From Nocardia coubleae NBRC 108252 (GTDB taxonomy: Bacteria; Actinomycetota; Actinomycetes; Mycobacteriales; Mycobacteriaceae): a DNA stretch of 64,000 bases. A program made the position numbers and the translations under genes. The stretch lies in assembly GCF_001612805.1 (NCBI RefSeq), contig NZ_BDBD01000029.1:1-64000 (forward strand), written 5' to 3'. Under the pieces are notes generated by a model. It saw only the letters and a list, made by a program, of their open reading frames with translations, did no database searches and was not told the origin of the DNA. This document shows, in pieces, positions 34,469-44,339 of the stretch; position 1 is the stretch's first letter; each line of letters starts with the position of its first letter.

Positions 34469-36970
34469 TCAGGCGCGCAGTTCGGCGCCGACCGCTGCCG
34501 TGGCCGAGGCGACGGCAGCATCGCGCGCCGCGCTCGCCTCGTCCTCGGTGAGGGTGCGGTCGGGAGCGCGGAAGCGCAGGGCGTAGGTGAGGGATTTGCG
34601 GCCCTCCCCTGCCTGGGTGCCCTCGTAGACGTCGAACAGGGCGATGTCTTCGAGCAGGTCACCACCGCCGGTGCGCAGGGCGGTCTCCACCTGGGCGGCG
34701 GGGACGGCCTTCTCGACGCTGATCGACACGTCCTGCAGCACGGCGGGGAACGCCGAAACCGTTGGAGCGGGACGGGATTCGACCAGCGGGAGCGCGTCGA
34801 GGTCGAGTTCCAGCGCACAGGTGCGCGGGGGAAGACCGGCGCGTTCCAGGACGGCGGGGTGCAGTTCGCCCGCGTGGCCGACGACCACGCCGTCCACCAG
34901 CAGTTCGGCGCAGCGGCCGGGATGCCACGGCAGGTAGGCGGCGGCGCGGCGCTCGATCACCACACCTGCGGCGTCGGCCACCTCGTCGACCAGCGCGAAC
35001 GCGTCAGCAGCCTCGGCCGGACGACCCGGCCCCCACGGTCCGCGCGGATCGCGCTTACCGCTCAGCACCGCCGCGACGTGTACCGGCTGGGCGGGCAGCG
35101 AGGCGTTCAGCTCGGCGATCTGCTCGTCGGTCGGCCGGCGATCCACCGGCAGCGCCTCCACCGCACGGGTCTGCGCACCCGGCAGGACCACCTGGGCGAT
35201 GCCGTAGATGGTGAGGTCGCGTGCACCGCGAGAGATATTGCGGGCAGCCACTTCCAGCAGTCCGGGCAGCAGCGTTGTCGCCAGTTCCGGACGCTCGGCG
35301 TCGAGCGGGTTCAGCACGCGCGTGGTGTTGCGGCGCGGATCGTCGGCATCCAGCCCCCACACGTCGAACACGCCACCCGGCAGGAATACCGGCGCGGGCA
35401 CTTCGACGGCACCGGCGAACGCCAGCGCCCGGCTCACCGCACGTCGACGCTTCTGCTGCGCGGTCAGGCCGCGACCGGCGGGCGCCGACGGCAGCACCGA
35501 CGGGATCTGCTCGAGCCCCTCGAGCCGCAGCACCTCTTCGACCAGGTCGGCGGGCTGGGACAGATCGGGACGCCAGCTCGGCGGAGTCACCAGCAGCTGG
35601 GTCTTGCCCGCGTCGTTGACCTCGATGTCGACGTGCGCGCCGATCTGGGCCAGCCTGCGCACGGCGGTGCCCGCCGGGTAGGTGACGCCCGCGACGCGGT
35701 CGGGCAGGTCGATGTCCATCGCGATCGGCGCCGCCGCTTCCAGCGGCACCCGGATGTCGGTGAGCGTGGATTCGATGGTGCCACCGGTGATTTCGGCGAG
35801 CAGGGTGGCGGCGCGATCGAGGGCGACGATATTGATCTCGGGATCGACGACCCGCTCGTAGCGCTTGGCTGCCTCCGAGGACAGCTTGTGCCTGCGCGCG
35901 GTCCGGTAGACGCGCAACGGGTTCCAGGTGGCGGCCTCGAGGATCACGTCGGTGGTGTCGGCGCCGACCTCGGTGCTGGCCCCACCCATCACGCCGGCCA
36001 GCGAGATGACACCGGAATCGTCGGCGATCACCACGTCCTCGGCATCGAGGGTGCGCTCGGTGTCGTCGAGGGTGCGCAGGGTCTCGCCCTTGTGCGCGGA
36101 GCGAACGACCAAGCCGCCGTTGAGTTTCGCGGCATCGAAGGCGTGCAGCGGCTGCCCCAGTTCGAGCATCACGTAGTTGGTGACGTCGACGGCCGGGGAG
36201 ATCGGGCGCATGCCTGCCAGCATCAGCCTGCGCTGCAACCACAGCGGGCTCACCGCGTTCGGGTTCACCCCGGTGACGCGTCGGGCCCCGAAGCGGGTGC
36301 ACTCGGAGTCGGCTTCCAGCCGCACCGGCCAGGCCTCGGACTCGCCGTCGGGCAGCGTGCGCACGGCGGGGTCGGCGTATTCGAGATCGAAACCGCAGGC
36401 CAGCTCGCGGGCCAGACCGCGCACCGAGAAGCAGTAGCCGCGGTCCGGGGTGATGTTGAGTTCGATGATCGTGTCGTCGGTGCCGAGCAGTACGTTGGCG
36501 TCGTCACCGGGCTGCGCGGAACCCGGCTCGAGCACCAGGATGCCGTCGTGATCCTTGCCGATGCCCAGCTCGGCGACCGAACAGATCATGCCGTTGGAGG
36601 TGTGGCCGTAGGTCTTGCGGGAGGAGATCTTGAACCCACCGGGCAGCTCACCACCCGGCAACACGACGACGACGAGGTCGCCGACCGCGAAATTGCGGGC
36701 GCCACAGACGATTTCCTGCAACTCCGGGTTGCCGACATCGACCTTGCAGAAGCGGATCGGCTTCTTGAACTCGGTGAGTTCGGTGATCTCGGCGACGCGG
36801 CCGACCACCAGCGGCTTGTCGATGTCACCGCCGATCGGGGTGAGCTTGTCGACCTCTTCGACCTCGAGGCCGACCCGGACGAAGCCCGCGTCGAGTTCCT
36901 CGGCCGACACCGACCACTCGGGGGTGGTGCGCTGCAGGATCTCGGTCAGCCAGGACTGTGCTACTCGCAC
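34469..36970 (-). CDS. pheT: Phenylalanyl-tRNA synthetase beta subunit
   Basis: An 833-aa beta subunit of the (alpha-beta)2 enzyme that charges tRNA-Phe. The N-terminus MRVAQSWLTEIL leads into an EMAP-like tRNA-binding domain (VCGARNFAVGDLVVVVLPGG), then B3/B4 editing domains, B5 and the catalytic-like core, ending in the ferredoxin-fold anticodon-binding domain (TLTEDEASAARDAAVASAT). The start is GTG 36970, 15 bp after pheS. Full length. Confidence 0.97.
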   Translation of the reverse strand: MRVAQSWLTEILQRTTPEWSVSAEELDAGFVRVGLEVEEVDKLTPIGGDIDKPLVVGRVAEITELTEFKKPIRFCKVDVGNPELQEIVCGARNFAVGDLVVVVLPGGELPGGFKISSRKTYGHTSNGMICSVAELGIGKDHDGILVLEPGSAQPGDDANVLLGTDDTIIELNITPDRGYCFSVRGLARELACGFDLEYADPAVRTLPDGESEAWPVRLEADSECTRFGARRVTGVNPNAVSPLWLQRRLMLAGMRPISPAVDVTNYVMLELGQPLHAFDAAKLNGGLVVRSAHKGETLRTLDDTERTLDAEDVVIADDSGVISLAGVMGGASTEVGADTTDVILEAATWNPLRVYRTARRHKLSSEAAKRYERVVDPEINIVALDRAATLLAEITGGTIESTLTDIRVPLEAAAPIAMDIDLPDRVAGVTYPAGTAVRRLAQIGAHVDIEVNDAGKTQLLVTPPSWRPDLSQPADLVEEVLRLEGLEQIPSVLPSAPAGRGLTAQQKRRRAVSRALAFAGAVEVPAPVFLPGGVFDVWGLDADDPRRNTTRVLNPLDAERPELATTLLPGLLEVAARNISRGARDLTIYGIAQVVLPGAQTRAVEALPVDRRPTDEQIAELNASLPAQPVHVAAVLSGKRDPRGPWGPGRPAEAADAFALVDEVADAAGVVIERRAAAYLPWHPGRCAELLVDGVVVGHAGELHPAVLERAGLPPRTCALELDLDALPLVESRPAPTVSAFPAVLQDVSISVEKAVPAAQVETALRTGGGDLLEDIALFDVYEGTQAGEGRKSLTYALRFRAPDRTLTEDEASAARDAAVASATAAVGAELRA

Positions 36971-36985
36971 GTTTTCGCTCTCTCT

Positions 36986-38062
36986 CTACGACCGGATACC
37001 GAAGGGCAGGGTGAACCGCACGTCACCCTCGACGATGTCGCGCATGTCGGGAATCCCGTTGCGGAACTGCAGGGTTCGCTCCATGCCCATACCGAACGCG
37101 AATCCGGAATACACCTCGGGATCGATGCCGCTGGCGATGAGGACCTTCGGGTTGACCATGCCGCAGCCACCCCACTCGACCCAGCCCGCGCCGCCCTTCT
37201 TGTCCGGGAACCACACGTCGACCTCGGCCGAGGGTTCGGTGAAGGGGAAGTAGTTGGGGCGCATGCGGGTTCGGGTGTCGGGGCCGAACAGGGCGCGCGC
37301 GAAGGCGTCGAGCGTGCCACGCAGGTGGGCCATGGTCAGGCCCTTGTCGATGGCCAGACCCTCCACCTGGGAGAACACCGGGGTGTGGGTGGCGTCGAGC
37401 TCGTCGGTGCGGAAGGTGCGACCGGGGCACACGACGTAGATCGGCAGCTCACGTTCCAGCATCGAACGCACCTGCACCGGGGAGGTGTGGGTGCGCAGCA
37501 CCTGGCGCGACCCCTCGGGGGCGATGTGGAAGGTGTCCTGCATGGTGCGCGCCGGGTGGTCGGGCAGGAAGTTCAGCGCGTCGAAGTTGAAGTGCTCGGT
37601 CTCGACCTCGGGGCCCTCGGCGACCTCCCAGCCCATGCCGACGAACACGTCGGCGATCTGCTCGGAGATGACCGTGATGGGATGCCGGGCACCGGCCGGA
37701 CGGCGACGAGCGGGCAGGGTGACGTCGATCTTCTCGGCCACCAGCACGGCCTGATCGCGCTCTTCCAGCAGCGCCGCGCGGCGCGCCTCGAAGGCGTCGG
37801 AGACCCGCTTGCGCGCGATATTGACCCGCTTGCCCGCGTCGGCCTTCTCTTCCTTGGGCAGACGACCCAGCTCACGCTGCGCCAGCGCGATCGGCGACTT
37901 GCCGCCGATGTAGTCGGTCTTGGCGACCGCGAGCGCGTCCAGATCGGCCGCCGCGGCGAACGCCTTCTCGGCCTCCGCCGCCGCTGCCGCGAGTGCCTCC
38001 TCGGTCAGTTCGGCGCCCAACGGGCCTGCGCCCTGCTCGACTCCACTGTTGTCGTCGGCCAC
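36986..38062 (-). CDS. pheS: Phenylalanyl-tRNA synthetase alpha subunit
   Basis: A 358-aa catalytic subunit. The N-terminal coiled coil (EEALAAAAAEAEKAFAAAAD) is followed by the class II core: motif 2 around YVVCPGRTFRTDELDATHTP and motif 3 in GFAFGMGMERTLQFRNGIPD. GTG 38062 (VADDNSGVEQ) is chosen because AGGGGAGAG lies about 12 nt upstream; GTG 38095 is an alternative. No T-box or Phe-rich leader was found upstream. Confidence 0.95.
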   Translation of the reverse strand: MADDNSGVEQGAGPLGAELTEEALAAAAAEAEKAFAAAADLDALAVAKTDYIGGKSPIALAQRELGRLPKEEKADAGKRVNIARKRVSDAFEARRAALLEERDQAVLVAEKIDVTLPARRRPAGARHPITVISEQIADVFVGMGWEVAEGPEVETEHFNFDALNFLPDHPARTMQDTFHIAPEGSRQVLRTHTSPVQVRSMLERELPIYVVCPGRTFRTDELDATHTPVFSQVEGLAIDKGLTMAHLRGTLDAFARALFGPDTRTRMRPNYFPFTEPSAEVDVWFPDKKGGAGWVEWGGCGMVNPKVLIASGIDPEVYSGFAFGMGMERTLQFRNGIPDMRDIVEGDVRFTLPFGIRS

Positions 38063-38095
38063 GATTGTTCGACTCTCCCCTGGGGATCGGTTCAC

Positions 38096-38589
38096 GGGTG
38101 CGTCATTGCCTACCCGTATCGGTGCTGCATAAATCCTATGGGATGGGGTTCGCTCGGTTCATCCGGATTACCGGGGGGCACAGCGGGGACCTGCGTGGAG
38201 TCGCAATCAGGACTGACAAGTCCAGGTCAGACCGGTTTTCGGAGGGTTCTCACCAAGATCGACACCGAACCGCGATCCGAGGGAACCGAATCGTCCCCGG
38301 TTCCGTCCAACCGATCAAACACATCCGCCGTGTTCGACGCGAGACAGGACGAATCGATGCCTGAACAGACCCGCGATTCCACCCCACCCCAGGGTCGGCG
38401 CACGCGACGCACCGCGCCTGGCAGCGGCCTGGCACTGTGCGGCCTCGGCATCCGCCCCATCCGCCCCCGCCCGTTCCCGCGTGCGGGCGGACTGTGCCCC
38501 GAGGTCCACCCGCAAACCCCACCCGACCAGGATTAGGCACTCACCAGCCCATCGCTCCTTGCTGCGATCGATGGTGCGCGCGTACGGCT
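38096..38589. other. Intergenic region, no convincing gene
   Basis: About 490 bp between pheS and the Uma2-like pseudogene. An ATG-started frame of 59 codons (38357-38536, plus) is rich in Pro and Arg and has no ribosome-binding site worth trusting. The pheS promoter probably lies at 38100-38170. No RNA gene was recognised. Confidence 0.5.
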
Positions 38590-39160
38590 CTATCCGTAGA
38601 GCGGCAGGCAGGCTGTGTCGACGGCTGTCGACAGCGGCTCGGGGAGGACGAGGGGGTCACCGAACGTCCCCTCGACCGGATCGGGGTACACACCGGCGTC
38701 AGGATCGCGGTAGAGCGCCCAACGGCCGAACCGCGGGTCGACGACCAGAAGAGTGCGTACCCCTGCCGCGCCGTACCAGCCGTTCTTGCCGGTGATCTGG
38801 TGCGCTTTCTCCGACTTCGAGATCACCTCGACGGCGAGTTCCACGTCGGCGGGATCGGCGAGCCATTCGTCATCGGTGTCCCAGGAATCGGGCAGAACGA
38901 CGAGGTCCGGTGTGCAGTAGTCGTCTGTATCGCCTGGCATCGCGATCGATGTCACCTCGTAGGCAGCGAGCCCCTTCGGGCATGACCGATTCGAGTTGGT
39001 GACGCAGTCGACGGATCGTGCCCGCGTGTTTTCCACACCCGGGCGGTGACATCACGAGCACCCCTCCCAGAATCTCGACCTGCAGGCCCGTCGCGCGTTC
39101 GATCGCCTCGGCAACTTCGCGAAGATTGCCGGGTCGGGGATGCATCGAGCGGACGATCAT
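38590..39160 (-). pseudogene. Uma2-family (DUF820) nuclease-like gene with frameshift
   Basis: Restriction-endonuclease-like Uma2 protein split over two frames. The N-terminal part (MIVRSMHPRPGNLREVAEAI through LRHQLESVMPEG) is in one frame from ATG 39160, which has GGAG 8 nt upstream. The rest (LAAYEVTSIAMPGDTDDYCT, PDLVVLP, ELAVEVISKSE, with the PD-ExK-like acidic residues) is in another to 38590. Removing one base from the four-C run at 38971-38974 joins the two as MPEG-LAAYEV, so this is a single-base insertion or a homopolymer read error. Confidence 0.85.
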
Positions 39161-39220
39161 GCGGTCGCTCCATTCGTGCGGATTGCCGGCTAGACGATAG
39201 CCCCGACCCCCCACCGCAGG

Positions 39221-40651
39221 TCAGGCAGTCGGTCGGGTGTGCCGGGGCAGGAAGGCGGCGATGATCGCGGCGGCGGCGACCAGGGCGGCGCCTACCCAGA
39301 CTGCGGGGATCAGGCCGTCGACGTAGGACTGGGGGTCGGTGTAGGAGCCGGCGGTGGCGAAGACCGAGGCGAGGACCGCGATGCCCATCGCGACGCCGAC
39401 CTCGCGGACGGTGCTGTTGATGCCCGAGGCCATGCCCTGGTCGGCGGGTGAGGCGCTGGCCATGACGATGGTGGACGACGGGGCGAAGGTGAGGCCCATG
39501 CCGATGCCGCCGAGGACGAAGGGCGCGACGAAGGAGATGTAGGGGACGTCCGTGCTCGTGATCAGCGCCATCCAGGCCAGGGACACGGCAAGACAGACCT
39601 GGCCGGTGGCGATGAGGACGCGCGGGCCGACCCGGTCGACGACGAGTCCGGCCAGCGGGGCGACGACCATCGGAACCATCGTCCACGGCATCGTGCGGAT
39701 ACCGGACTCCAGCGGCGAGTACCCCTGCACCACCTGGAAGAACTGCGCGAGCAGGAAGATGGCACCGAACACACCGGCGGAGAACCCGAACGACACGAGG
39801 TAGGTCAGGCTCAGGCCACGGTTGGCGAACATGCGCAGCGGCAGCATCGGTTCGGCGGTGCGGTGCTCCCAGGCGACGAACGCGACCAACAGCGCGATAC
39901 CACCGACCAGGGCGGTGAGCACCTGCGGAGCGGTCCAGCCGTCCTCGGCGCCGTGGATCACGCCCCACACCAGTGCGAGCACGCCAGCGGCGGACAGGAC
40001 GAGACCGAGCAGGTCGAGTTTGCGTGCGGCACCGCGTGATTCGCTCAGCATGCGGGCGGCGAAAGGCAGCGCGAGCAGGCCGACGGGCACGTTGAGCCAG
40101 AAGATCCACTGCCAGTTCAGCCCATCGACGACGGCACCGCCGACCACCGGCCCGACAGCCACACCGAGCCCGGCCAGACCGCCCCAGATCCCGATCGCGG
40201 CGCTGCGCATCCGCTCGGGCACGGCCGCGGCGAGCAGTGTCAGCGACAACGGCATCACCGCGGCGCCACCGGCGCCCTGAATCGCGCGGGCGAAGATCAG
40301 CATCCACGGCTCGGTGGCCAGCGCGCAGGCAGCCGATGCGACGACGAACACCGCGATTCCCGCCAGGAACATCCGGCGGCGGCCGAGGCGATCGCCGAGC
40401 GCCGAGGCCGTGAGCAGCAGAGCCGCGAACGACAGTGTGTAGGCGTTGACGAACCATTGCAGGTCCGAAAGCGACGCTCCCAGTTCAGTTTTGATCACCG
40501 GCAGGGCGTTGGTCACCACGAGGTTGTCCAACGTGACCATGAACATCGGGATACCGACGGCGGCAACGACCGCACCGATCGGCTTGGCCTTCCCGCCGGA
40601 TGACGGCGCGCCGGCGAGAACGGCATCGCCGGGATCGAGTGTCTGAGTCAT
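39221..40651 (-). CDS. MFS drug exporter, DHA2 (EmrB/QacA) family
   Basis: A 476-aa, 14-TM proton-driven exporter. The motif-D-like VTLDNLVVTNALPVIKTELG and motif A GDRLGRRRMFLAGIAVFVVA are present, with motif C in GLAGLGVAVGPVVGGAVVDG. ATG 40651 is chosen; the longer frame crosses the divergent promoter. It lies opposite a TetR gene with direct repeats between, the usual arrangement for an inducible efflux pump. Substrate unknown. Confidence 0.93.
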   Translation of the reverse strand: MTQTLDPGDAVLAGAPSSGGKAKPIGAVVAAVGIPMFMVTLDNLVVTNALPVIKTELGASLSDLQWFVNAYTLSFAALLLTASALGDRLGRRRMFLAGIAVFVVASAACALATEPWMLIFARAIQGAGGAAVMPLSLTLLAAAVPERMRSAAIGIWGGLAGLGVAVGPVVGGAVVDGLNWQWIFWLNVPVGLLALPFAARMLSESRGAARKLDLLGLVLSAAGVLALVWGVIHGAEDGWTAPQVLTALVGGIALLVAFVAWEHRTAEPMLPLRMFANRGLSLTYLVSFGFSAGVFGAIFLLAQFFQVVQGYSPLESGIRTMPWTMVPMVVAPLAGLVVDRVGPRVLIATGQVCLAVSLAWMALITSTDVPYISFVAPFVLGGIGMGLTFAPSSTIVMASASPADQGMASGINSTVREVGVAMGIAVLASVFATAGSYTDPQSYVDGLIPAVWVGAALVAAAAIIAAFLPRHTRPTA

Positions 40652-40670
40652 GACCCACCCTTGTTGTAAT

Positions 40671-40713
40671 CCACTGATAACTTGATTCCAATGGTTATGC
40701 ATCCGCTGATAAC
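40671..40713. promoter_or_regulatory. Repeated CCRCTGATAAC motif between MFS and TetR
   Basis: CCACTGATAAC at 40671-40681 and CCGCTGATAAC at 40703-40713 are direct repeats 32 bp apart, about three helical turns. An inverted GGTTAT between them pairs imperfectly with the first. AT-rich against the surroundings and probably bound by the adjacent TetR. Confidence 0.65.
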
Positions 40714-40752
40714 ATGTCAAGAGGAATCCGCGTACCGACCGGAGGCGAATGC

Positions 40753-41328
40753 ATGAGCGAGACGACGAGAACCCGGATGACCGCGGCCGAGCGCAGCGCC
40801 CAGGTCCTCGCCGCCGCCGTCGGCGCCTTCGCCGAATCCGGGTACGCCGCAACGAAAACCGATGAGGTGGCCCGCCGTGCGGGGGTGTCGCAGCCGTATG
40901 TGATCCGACTCTTCGGCAGCAAACAGCACCTGTTCGTGGCGGTGTTGCAGCACGTGTGCGCACGCATCGAGGACGTGTTCCGCAGCGCCGAGATCGCGCC
41001 CGACGCCGACACCGCCGAAGCGCTGCGCAGCCTCGGGACGAACTTCGACGTATTCCTCTCCGAACGTCAGCTACCGCTCGTGCTGCTGCACGGCGTCGCC
41101 GCCAGCGCCGACCCGGAGATCGGCGATCACGTGCGCGAACACTTCGGCCGCATCTACCAGCTGATCGTCGACCGCACGGGCGCCGACGCCCTGCACGCCC
41201 GCCGCTTCCTCGCCACCGGCATGCTGCTCACCATCATGACCGCGATGCAGGTGGCAGGGCCCGACGCCATCGAACTCCCCTGGTCGAGGGCCGTCCTCGA
41301 CGAACTGCAGTGCGCCGTGGAACTGTGA
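40753..41328 (+). CDS. TetR family repressor of the MFS exporter
   Basis: A 191-aa regulator. The HTH is at residues 10-58 (RSAQVLAAAVGAFAESGYAA, then GVSQPYVIRLFGSKQHLF). ATG 40753 is preferred over 40714 because a perfect GGAGG (40741-40745) lies 7 bp upstream. Ends 4 bp before the stop of the convergent rRNA methyltransferase gene. Confidence 0.93.
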   Translation: MSETTRTRMTAAERSAQVLAAAVGAFAESGYAATKTDEVARRAGVSQPYVIRLFGSKQHLFVAVLQHVCARIEDVFRSAEIAPDADTAEALRSLGTNFDVFLSERQLPLVLLHGVAASADPEIGDHVREHFGRIYQLIVDRTGADALHARRFLATGMLLTIMTAMQVAGPDAIELPWSRAVLDELQCAVEL

Positions 41329-41332
41329 AGAC

Positions 41333-42130
41333 CTACTTCGCGTGCTGGACGCGGGCGTTGGCGTAGAGGCAGATCGCCGCTGCCGCAGCCAGATTCAGGC
41401 TTTCGGCGCGGCCGTGGATGGGGATGCGGATGCGATGGTCGGCGCGGGCGGCGACGGCGGGGTCGAGGCCGTGGGCCTCGTTGCCGAAGAGCCAGGCGAC
41501 CGGCCCGGTGAGGATGTCGTCGGCGTCGTCGAGGTCGACCTCACCGTGAGCGGTGGTCGCCAGCAGCGTGATTCCGGCCGAGGACAGCGCGTCGAGGGTG
41601 GCGTCGATACTGCGGCTGCGCGCGATCGGGACGTGGAACAGGCTGCCCGCGCTGGCGCGGACGCATTTGCCGTTGTGCGGGTCGACCGCGTCACCGGCGA
41701 GCACGACACCATCGGCGCCGACGGCGTCGGCAACCCGGATGAGGGTGCCCGCGTTGCCGGGTTCGGCGATCTCCACGGGCACGGCGAGCATGCGCGGTGC
41801 ACCGTCGAGGATCTGGCCGAGCGGCACATCGAGCTGCTCGCACACGGCGACCAGGCCCGGCGCGGTGACGGTTTCGCCCAGGTGCTCGGCGGCGCGATCG
41901 CTCACCAGCGTGGTGCGCACACCGTCGGCGTCGGCACCGGCGATCAGCGCGACATCGCGTTTGGCCGCGGCGAGCGAGTAGAACAGCTCACGCACTCGGC
42001 CGGTCTCCAGCGCGGCGGTGACGGCATTGGCGCCTTCGGCCAGGAACAGGCCGGTCTTGCGGCGGTGCGCGGCGCGCTGGAGCTTGACAGCCGAAACGAC
42101 CCGCGGGTTGCGCTCGGAGAGCGCGTCCAC
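41333..42130 (-). CDS. TrmH/SpoU-family RNA 2'-O-methyltransferase
   Basis: A 265-aa SPOUT methyltransferase, similar to mycobacterial TsnR-type proteins located after rplT. A substrate-binding L30e-like domain is at the N-terminus (VVSAVKLQRAAHRRKTGLFL). The trefoil-knot motifs are VEIAEPGNAGTLIRVADAVG, WLFGNEAHGLD and IPIHGRAESLNLAAAAAICL. GTG 42130 is used; TTG 42163, 2 nt after the rplT stop, is an alternative start. Confidence 0.9.
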   Translation of the reverse strand: MDALSERNPRVVSAVKLQRAAHRRKTGLFLAEGANAVTAALETGRVRELFYSLAAAKRDVALIAGADADGVRTTLVSDRAAEHLGETVTAPGLVAVCEQLDVPLGQILDGAPRMLAVPVEIAEPGNAGTLIRVADAVGADGVVLAGDAVDPHNGKCVRASAGSLFHVPIARSRSIDATLDALSSAGITLLATTAHGEVDLDDADDILTGPVAWLFGNEAHGLDPAVAARADHRIRIPIHGRAESLNLAAAAAICLYANARVQHAK

Positions 42131-42165
42131 GGGTCGTTCCGACAGATCGTTGTGCGTCGTCAAGC

Positions 42166-42552
42166 TCAGGCAGCCGAGGCCGGGGCGTTGACGTCGGCGG
42201 GCAGCGCGGCCTTGGCGACAGCGACGAGACCGGCGAAGGCCTCGGCGTCGGAGACGGCGAGCTCGGCGAGGATCTTGCGGTCCACCTCGACACCAGCGGC
42301 CTTGAGGCCCTGGATGAAGCGGTTGTAGGTGATGTCGTTCAGACGCGCGGCGGCGTTGATACGAGCGATCCACAGCTTGCGGAAGTCACCCTTGCGAGCC
42401 TTGCGGTCGCGGTAGGCGTAGGTCAGCGAGTGGAGCTGCTGTTCCTTGGCCTTGCGGTACAGGCGCGAACGCTGGCCCCGGTAGCCCTTGGAGGCCTCGA
42501 GGATGGAACGGCGCTTCTTCTGAGCGTTGACAGCCCTTTTGACGCGTGCCAC
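42166..42552 (-). CDS. rplT: 50S ribosomal protein L20
   Basis: A 128-aa L20 binding 23S rRNA during early 50S assembly: MARVKRAVNAQKKRRSILEA, then RGQRSRLYRKAKEQ and FRKLWIARINAAARLN. The C-terminus is slightly extended by an Ala-rich tail. Third gene of the infC-rpmI-rplT operon. Confidence 0.97.
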   Translation of the reverse strand: MARVKRAVNAQKKRRSILEASKGYRGQRSRLYRKAKEQQLHSLTYAYRDRKARKGDFRKLWIARINAAARLNDITYNRFIQGLKAAGVEVDRKILAELAVSDAEAFAGLVAVAKAALPADVNAPASAA

Positions 42553-42660
42553 TTTTCAGTCCTTGATCATCTGGGGGGCGCGGCGGCGCCCGAATTCGGT
42601 AGTTGTCGGCGTCCGGTCATCCCGGCCGCGCAGTCGTCGGGGTGCGACGGTCTGCCTGGA

Positions 42661-42858
42661 TCAGGCGAGACCGAGCAGCCGCTTCACGCGGGGGGCGTCG
42701 ACGTCGGCAACGGACTCCGTGCCTTCCAGACGACGAGTCCGGCGGGAGGACTTGTGCTCCAGGAGGTGGCGACGGTTCGCCTGCTCGCGAAGCAGCTTGC
42801 CCCGGCCGGTCACCTTGAATCGCTTCTTGGCGCCGCTGTGGGTCTTGTTCTTCGGCAT
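42661..42858 (-). CDS. rpmI: 50S ribosomal protein L35
   Basis: A 65-aa basic ribosomal protein: MPKNKTHSGAKKRFKVTGRG, then LLREQANRRHLLEHKSSRRT. It lies 31 bp after infC and 108 bp before rplT, the conserved operon order. Confidence 0.97.
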   Translation of the reverse strand: MPKNKTHSGAKKRFKVTGRGKLLREQANRRHLLEHKSSRRTRRLEGTESVADVDAPRVKRLLGLA

Positions 42859-42889
42859 GGATTCCTCTATCTAGTCGGTGAAATCGGTG

Positions 42890-43546
<657 letters not shown>

Positions 43547-43931
43547 GGGGCCTCCTAGGTCAAGCGGTGTCGTCTTAACGACCGCACGCAATAACTGCAA
43601 CCCCTGATTCAACGCGAAAGCCCCGTTGCGGTATTTCTCCGCGACGGGGCCCGAGTCGACCGATCATCGGACACCACGCCCGAGGGCACGGTGTCGACCC
43701 TCGCGCGAACAACACGCGAGGAACCCGCCACAACGAGCGGGTGACCGGGACCGTTTGTCCAGTACGATTACTCGCCGGCAACGGTGGGAGTCGGGCTCCA
43801 CTTATCTGCCCCAGGAAGTGCATGACACGACCAGGGGCGGTCGTCAGCGAAAAGTCTAGCATCGCATTCCGCTATCGCCGAATCGGCCCGGCGGCGGTGG
43901 CCCGCACGGGGCTGGCGATAGCCTGATCCCC
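43547..43931. other. infC leader / divergent promoter region
   Basis: A 385-bp gap between infC and the DUF1844 gene. It holds a long infC leader with a strong hairpin (43620-43650), a likely infC -10 TAGACT on the minus strand near 43853-43858, and no convincing protein gene. Confidence 0.55.
43620..43650 (-). promoter_or_regulatory. Attenuator-like hairpin in the infC leader
   Basis: GCCCCGTTGCGG and CCGCGACGGGGC form a 12-bp stem with a single wobble and a 7-nt loop. On the infC strand it is followed by CTTTCG, and it lies about 73 nt before the AUC start. It could act as a regulated terminator for ribosomal-protein or IF-3 feedback. Confidence 0.65.
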
Positions 43932-44273
43932 ATGACTGACGAGCTCGATCCTCCCGTGCGCGACCTGGCCGACATTCCCGCGGTCGAGGTGATCAGCCGG
44001 GCCGCTGTGATGCTGATGAGTTCGGCGGCGGAGAAGCTCGGCCTTGCCGAGGAGAACCCGAACACCGGCGCCAATGTCGACCTCGACGAGGCGCGCCGGG
44101 TCATCACCGCGCTGGCCGGCCTGGTCACCTCGTCGGTGGAGTACCTCGGGCCGCACGCCGGGCCGATCCGCGAGGGCCTGCAGGCGTTGCAACGCGCCTT
44201 CCGTGAGGCGTCGTCGGTGCCGGACGCGCCGGGTGCGGGCCCGGGCGAGAAGTACACCGGCCCGGTGCACTGA
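43932..44273 (+). CDS. DUF1844 protein
   Basis: A 113-aa conserved actinobacterial protein of unknown function. The DUF1844 core is seen in IPAVEVISRAAVMLMSSAAE, LDEARRVITALAGLVTSSVE and REGLQALQRAF. It is usually found beside infC, as here, in divergent orientation. A canonical terminator follows. Confidence 0.92.
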   Translation: MTDELDPPVRDLADIPAVEVISRAAVMLMSSAAEKLGLAEENPNTGANVDLDEARRVITALAGLVTSSVEYLGPHAGPIREGLQALQRAFREASSVPDAPGAGPGEKYTGPVH

Positions 44274-44286
44274 GCCCTGAAACGCG

Positions 44287-44323
44287 AAGATCCGCCGGCA
44301 CCTGCGTGCCGGCGGATCTTTTT
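44287..44323 (+). terminator. Rho-independent terminator after DUF1844 gene
   Basis: A perfect 15-bp stem, AAGATCCGCCGGCAC with loop CTGC and its complement, followed by a T-run (TCTTTTT) to 44323. The most canonical terminator in the window. Confidence 0.95.
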
Positions 44324-44339
44324 ACGTCGTGAGCGCCGC

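Noticed and set aside
38063..38200. T-box or Phe-rich leader peptide for pheST
   Set aside because: No T-box stem order or UGG-type bulge is visible, and the short frames present lack Phe codon runs.
38357..38536. 59-codon frame rich in Pro/Arg between pheS and the Uma2-like gene
   Set aside because: No credible ribosome-binding site, and the composition is like a random GC-rich frame.
34316..38536. Very long open frame opposite pheS-pheT
   Set aside because: Antisense shadow caused by high GC; pheS and pheT are certain on the other strand.
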